Source of the DNA: Perognathus longimembris pacificus | Taxonomy: Eukaryota > Chordata > Mammalia > Rodentia > Heteromyidae | Reading direction: 5' to 3' | Assembly: GCF_023159225.1 (NCBI RefSeq) | Contig: NC_063181.1 | Coordinates: forward strand, 8,205,606 to 8,269,605 | DNA length: 64,000 bases | Shown: positions 61,332-64,000 of the stretch, in pieces | Position numbering within the stretch: the first letter of the stretch is position 1 | Layout: the number at the start of each line of letters is the position of its first letter | Translations under genes and position numbers: made by a program | Notes under the pieces: generated by a model | Seen by the model: the letters and a program-made list of their open reading frames with translations, nothing else | Databases searched by the model: none | Told to the model about the DNA's origin: nothing

Positions 61332-61370
<39 letters not shown>
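61331..61370. repeat. (TCTG)n(CT)n microsatellite
   Basis: A few TCTG units pass into about 14 CT units that abut the poly-T of the next SINE. CT repeat also continues on the other side of that SINE (61583-61592). Confidence 0.95.
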
Positions 61371-61390
<20 letters not shown>

Positions 61391-61582
61391 GCCAGTCCTG
61401 GGCCTTGGACTCAGGGCCTGAGCACTGTCCCTGGCTTCTTCCCGCTCAAGGCTAGCACTCTGCCACTTGAGCCACAGCGCCGCTTCTGGCCATTTTCTGT
61501 ATATGTGGTGCTGGGGAACCGAACCTAGGGCCTTGTGTATCCGAGGCAGGCACTCTTGCCACTAGGCTATATCCCCAGCCCC
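61371..61582 (-). mobile_element. IDL-Geo SINE inserted into a CT repeat, antisense
   Basis: Poly-T, GGCCAGTCCTGGGCCTTGG, GCTCAAGGCTAGCACTCTGC, then ATATCCCCAGCCCC at the end. Intact dimer. CT repeats flank both sides, so the target duplication lies within the microsatellite. Confidence 0.95.
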
Positions 61583-62648
61583 TCTCTCTCTCTTTTTTAA
61601 AAAGTAAATCCACAGAATATTCCAGCCTGAAAATCATTTATTCGGTTTAAATTTGAAACCCAAACCATTTTGACAGAAGGAAAAGAGGTGCTTGTTTGTT
61701 GTAACTGGTAGTGAGTGCATGTACGTCCTAGGACATTTTATTAAAGAGACAAAAAAGTATACACAAATTGTGATATATGGAAGTGACCTAGGCTAAGCTA
61801 ACACTTTTGGAAATATTTATGACTGTGGATAATAGCCTAGGAAAACAGAGTAGAAGAAAGGAGGAAACAAGTGAGAAAAGTGCCACCCACAGGTGCTAGA
61901 AAGTACAGGAGATTCACAGATACACAACATCCCCTTCCACCCATCCTATCCCCTCCTAAGCAGCAAGAGCTACACCTCCCTCTATGTGTGCTCTCTGCTC
62001 AGGCTGCTCTTGGGGGACTTGACATCTTTTCTCATCAAAGCTGCTCTTATGCTAATATTGGCCTGTTCCCTGAAGAATAAGTAACATAATGGTCAAGCTG
62101 ATTGATGTGATGAATCTGGGGAATGGCCACCTATCTCCCATTGGAAAACCTCTCTGAGTCAAGACTATGGGCCTTCAAGAATGGAAACAATTGAGACTAC
62201 CCTTGGGGTCTGGCCTCTGGACTCTCTTCATCCTCCTGGTAAAGGCTTTGTACCCTAGGTCAGAACAAATCATGCATGTTTTCTGCTCTAGGTCTCGCTC
62301 AGCTGCAACTCCAACAACTCCTGAAACACTCAAGTTCATTTGATGCATTCCTAGAGAGATCTCTTGGGGAGGAGCAGAGGGGAAACACCTAACCCACTGC
62401 TGGTTCTCCCTTCTTTTATCTAGGACAGGAAGCTACTTGGGTTGAGCCCAGAACTCCAAATAGCTTATGAGCGACAGAGGTACCTAAACTATAGCCTTGG
62501 GAGATGGGATGCAAATCAGTTCCTTGCTTGGGCCTCAGTCCTCTTCTTGAGTTTCCTCTGGTGGTGCCCTCCCCACCCCTTATCTGAGATTCACTGGCTG
62601 GGCATGATTTAGCCATCTGGATTTAGTTTCCACATTGGCTTCTCCCAG

Positions 62649-62651
<3 letters not shown>

Positions 62652-62687
<36 letters not shown>
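62652..62687. repeat. (CA)n microsatellite
   Basis: About 18 CA units. Confidence 0.98.
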
Positions 62688-62691
<4 letters not shown>

Positions 62692-63079
62692 CTTCAGTAC
62701 CGAATTCTTACTTATTGTTGTGGTTGCCTGTTTGCTTCTCCCCGCAGGAAAGTTACTTGGGGAGGTGGGGGGGGGGGTGGACATTAAGGACAGCATCAAT
62801 ACCTTCTTGGCCTGATCATAACTTCATTGCTAGCACCATGCCTGGCACTAATACTCTGTCAAAGGTCGAGAAAGAAAAGACTAGGTTTTGTGGAGGAGGA
62901 GAAGGCAGAGGGGAGGCCTGCGAGTTGGGAAGCAACCTCTCCTCTGCACCTTTCCTCGAGTCAACCCACAGAACATTCCAGCACCTATCCCATTTATATT
63001 TGAGCCTTGCGCTATCCTGACAGAAGTGGGCTGAGGGACTGAGTCTTCACAAGTCAGCACTGAACTCTGAGCTACACTT

Positions 63080-63344
63080 CCCGGGCTCTGGTGCTCCGTC
63101 GCGGCCTCGGCCTCAAAGCCCTGGGCCCGGGACGCCAAGGTCGCCGGCCCCAGGGGGAAAGGGCGCCGCGAGCACGTGGCCGCCACAGGGTTAACGCGCG
63201 CCGGCCCCGCCCCCCGGGCCCGCCTCTTCCGGCCAGAGGGGGGCGGGCTCTGCGTCACTTCCTGGAGACTGGCTGAATCCGGAAGTGATCCCGGAGGACC
63301 GAGTTGCGGCGCAGGACCCCGGCGGACGGCCCGAGGTGGGAACC
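63080..63344 (+). promoter_or_regulatory. BIN3: BIN3 CpG promoter and 5' UTR
   Basis: Abrupt CpG-rich onset near 63,080. TATA-less. CCCCGCCCCC (63205-63214) and GGGGGGCGGG (63238-63247) GC boxes; CACTTCCTG (63256-63264) and CCGGAAGTGA (63279-63288) ETS-type sites. This is a typical housekeeping promoter. Transcription probably starts around 63,290-63,310. Confidence 0.75.
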
Positions 63345-63352
63345 ATGAGCTG
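63345..63352 (+). CDS. BIN3: BIN3 first coding exon (8 coding bases)
   Basis: ATGAGCTG followed by the donor GTGAGT encodes Met-Ser and two bases of Trp, matching human BIN3, which begins MSWIPFK. The ATG context is good (AACC ATG A, A at -3). BIN3 (bridging integrator 3) is a ubiquitous BAR-domain protein of the yeast Rvs161/Hob3 type. It binds curved membranes and works with Cdc42/Rac and actin in cytokinesis, lamellipodia and muscle-cell migration. The coding match is only three residues, so the name rests mainly on position (next gene after EGR3, same strand, as in human 8p21.3) plus promoter and splice donor. The other exons lie off the right edge. Confidence 0.82.
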
Positions 63353-64000
63353 GTGAGTGAGGTCCGGGCGACGGGGTGTGGGGATCCGCGGGGACCCCGG
63401 GCGCGCCACAGACCTGGCGGTTCGTCAGTGCGGGGGCTCAGGGCCCGCCCGGCCGCCCGGCTGCGGGGTCGTGGCGGGGAGGAAGGGGGTCTCGGCAGGA
63501 CTTCCCCCCCCCCGCCGCCTCCTGGGGGTCTCCCAGCCCGCGCCCCTGCCTCGGAGCTGTTTCCCACTCTCGCCTCCGCGGCGCCGGACCCGTCCCCCTC
63601 CCCAGCTCTCCTGGCCATGGCCGGCTTACCGCTCCTCGGTCGTGAACTGTGCCCTGGACGGGAGTCAGGGTCCCCCGTGGGCCCCGCGCCCGCCCGCCCG
63701 CCCCGGCTCCGCGGCCCTCTCGGTGCTCGCCGCCCGGGTGAGAACCGGCCCCCTCCGCACCGCCCAGCAGTCTTCTCCCGAAGACATACCTCCGTCCAGA
63801 GTTACCGCCACACTCATCCCTGAAGGGCGCCCTGGGACGCATTTTCATCACCGTAGTTAGTGACCGATTTGTCTTATCAGACTCATTTTGTGCAAAGAGC
63901 AGTCCCTGTCCGTTGCTATGGATTATTTATGGTCACAGGAGAGAACTGCGGCTTGCTTGCCTGCCTTGCTGGGGCTTTCTTAGACGGCACTCACGTCAAA
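63353..64000 (+). other. BIN3: BIN3 intron 1, 5' part
   Basis: CpG-rich to about 63,760, then ordinary composition. No further exon was recognised. Open frames on both strands reflect GC content. Confidence 0.75.

Larger units (their letters stand above)
45871..63080. other. Intergenic region EGR3-BIN3
   Basis: No coding exon was recognised. It holds IDL-Geo SINEs (46.9 and 61.4 kb), composite SINEs (52.8 and 56.2 kb), MIR fragments, CA/GT microsatellites and unique blocks with TAAT motifs (50.86 and 58.86 kb). Stretches 47.2-48.4, 49.6-52.7, 53.4-56.2, 57.7-58.8 and 59.7-61.3 kb are unique sequence in which I see no nameable feature beyond those listed. The open frames look random. Confidence 0.75.

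Noticed and set aside
62881..63618. 245-codon minus-strand frame over the BIN3 promoter
   Set aside because: CpG-island composition artefact overlapping a promoter and first exon on the other strand. A divergent transcript is possible but nothing supports coding.

Overview
This is a mammalian nuclear genome window, almost certainly from a geomyoid rodent (kangaroo rat, pocket mouse or pocket gopher group). The lineage call rests on repeats. The dominant young SINE has a tRNA-Ala/ID-like left monomer joined to a second monomer, matching the published description of IDL-Geo, a SINE reported only from Geomyoidea. A second abundant SINE joins a 7SL/B1-like left half to the same right monomer. The genus cannot be fixed from the sequence.

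Layout, with all three genes on the + strand. (1) Positions 1-22,170 hold the 3' end of PEBP4: three coding exons (9374-9419, 11782-11895, 21921-22015) separated by repeat-rich introns, with a poly(A) signal at 22149. The earlier exons lie off the left edge. (2) Positions 22.2-37.6 kb are intergenic DNA with SINEs, microsatellites and a few TAAT-rich unique blocks. (3) Positions 37.6-43.8 kb are one large CpG island carrying EGR3, an immediate-early zinc-finger transcription factor. The core promoter (CArG box, two CRE-like sites, TATA-like box) is at 40.06-40.17 kb, the coding exons are 40782-40935 and 42233-43242 (387 aa), and the long AU-rich 3' UTR ends near 45.87 kb. (4) Positions 45.9-63.1 kb are intergenic DNA. 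(5) At the right edge is the CpG-rich promoter and first coding exon (eight coding bases from ATG at 63345) of BIN3. PEBP4-EGR3-BIN3 in tandem orientation matches the human 8p21.3 order as I know it, which supports all three names.

The genes do not form a pathway. PEBP4 is a phosphatidylethanolamine-binding-family protein, EGR3 an activity-induced nuclear regulator and BIN3 a BAR-domain membrane/actin protein. The interest lies in regulation and repeat biology. The EGR3 5' leader contains a 39-codon uORF whose stop overlaps the EGR3 start codon (ATGA), a second short uORF, and an open in-frame path starting at a near-cognate CUG in good context that runs through a GGT/GGC repeat. The SINE right monomer also occurs alone; one solo copy has a perfect 10-bp target-site duplication, so the monomer appears to have moved by itself. 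PEBP4 ends earlier than the human protein. I found no viral genes, CRISPR arrays, toxin genes or prokaryotic-style systems.
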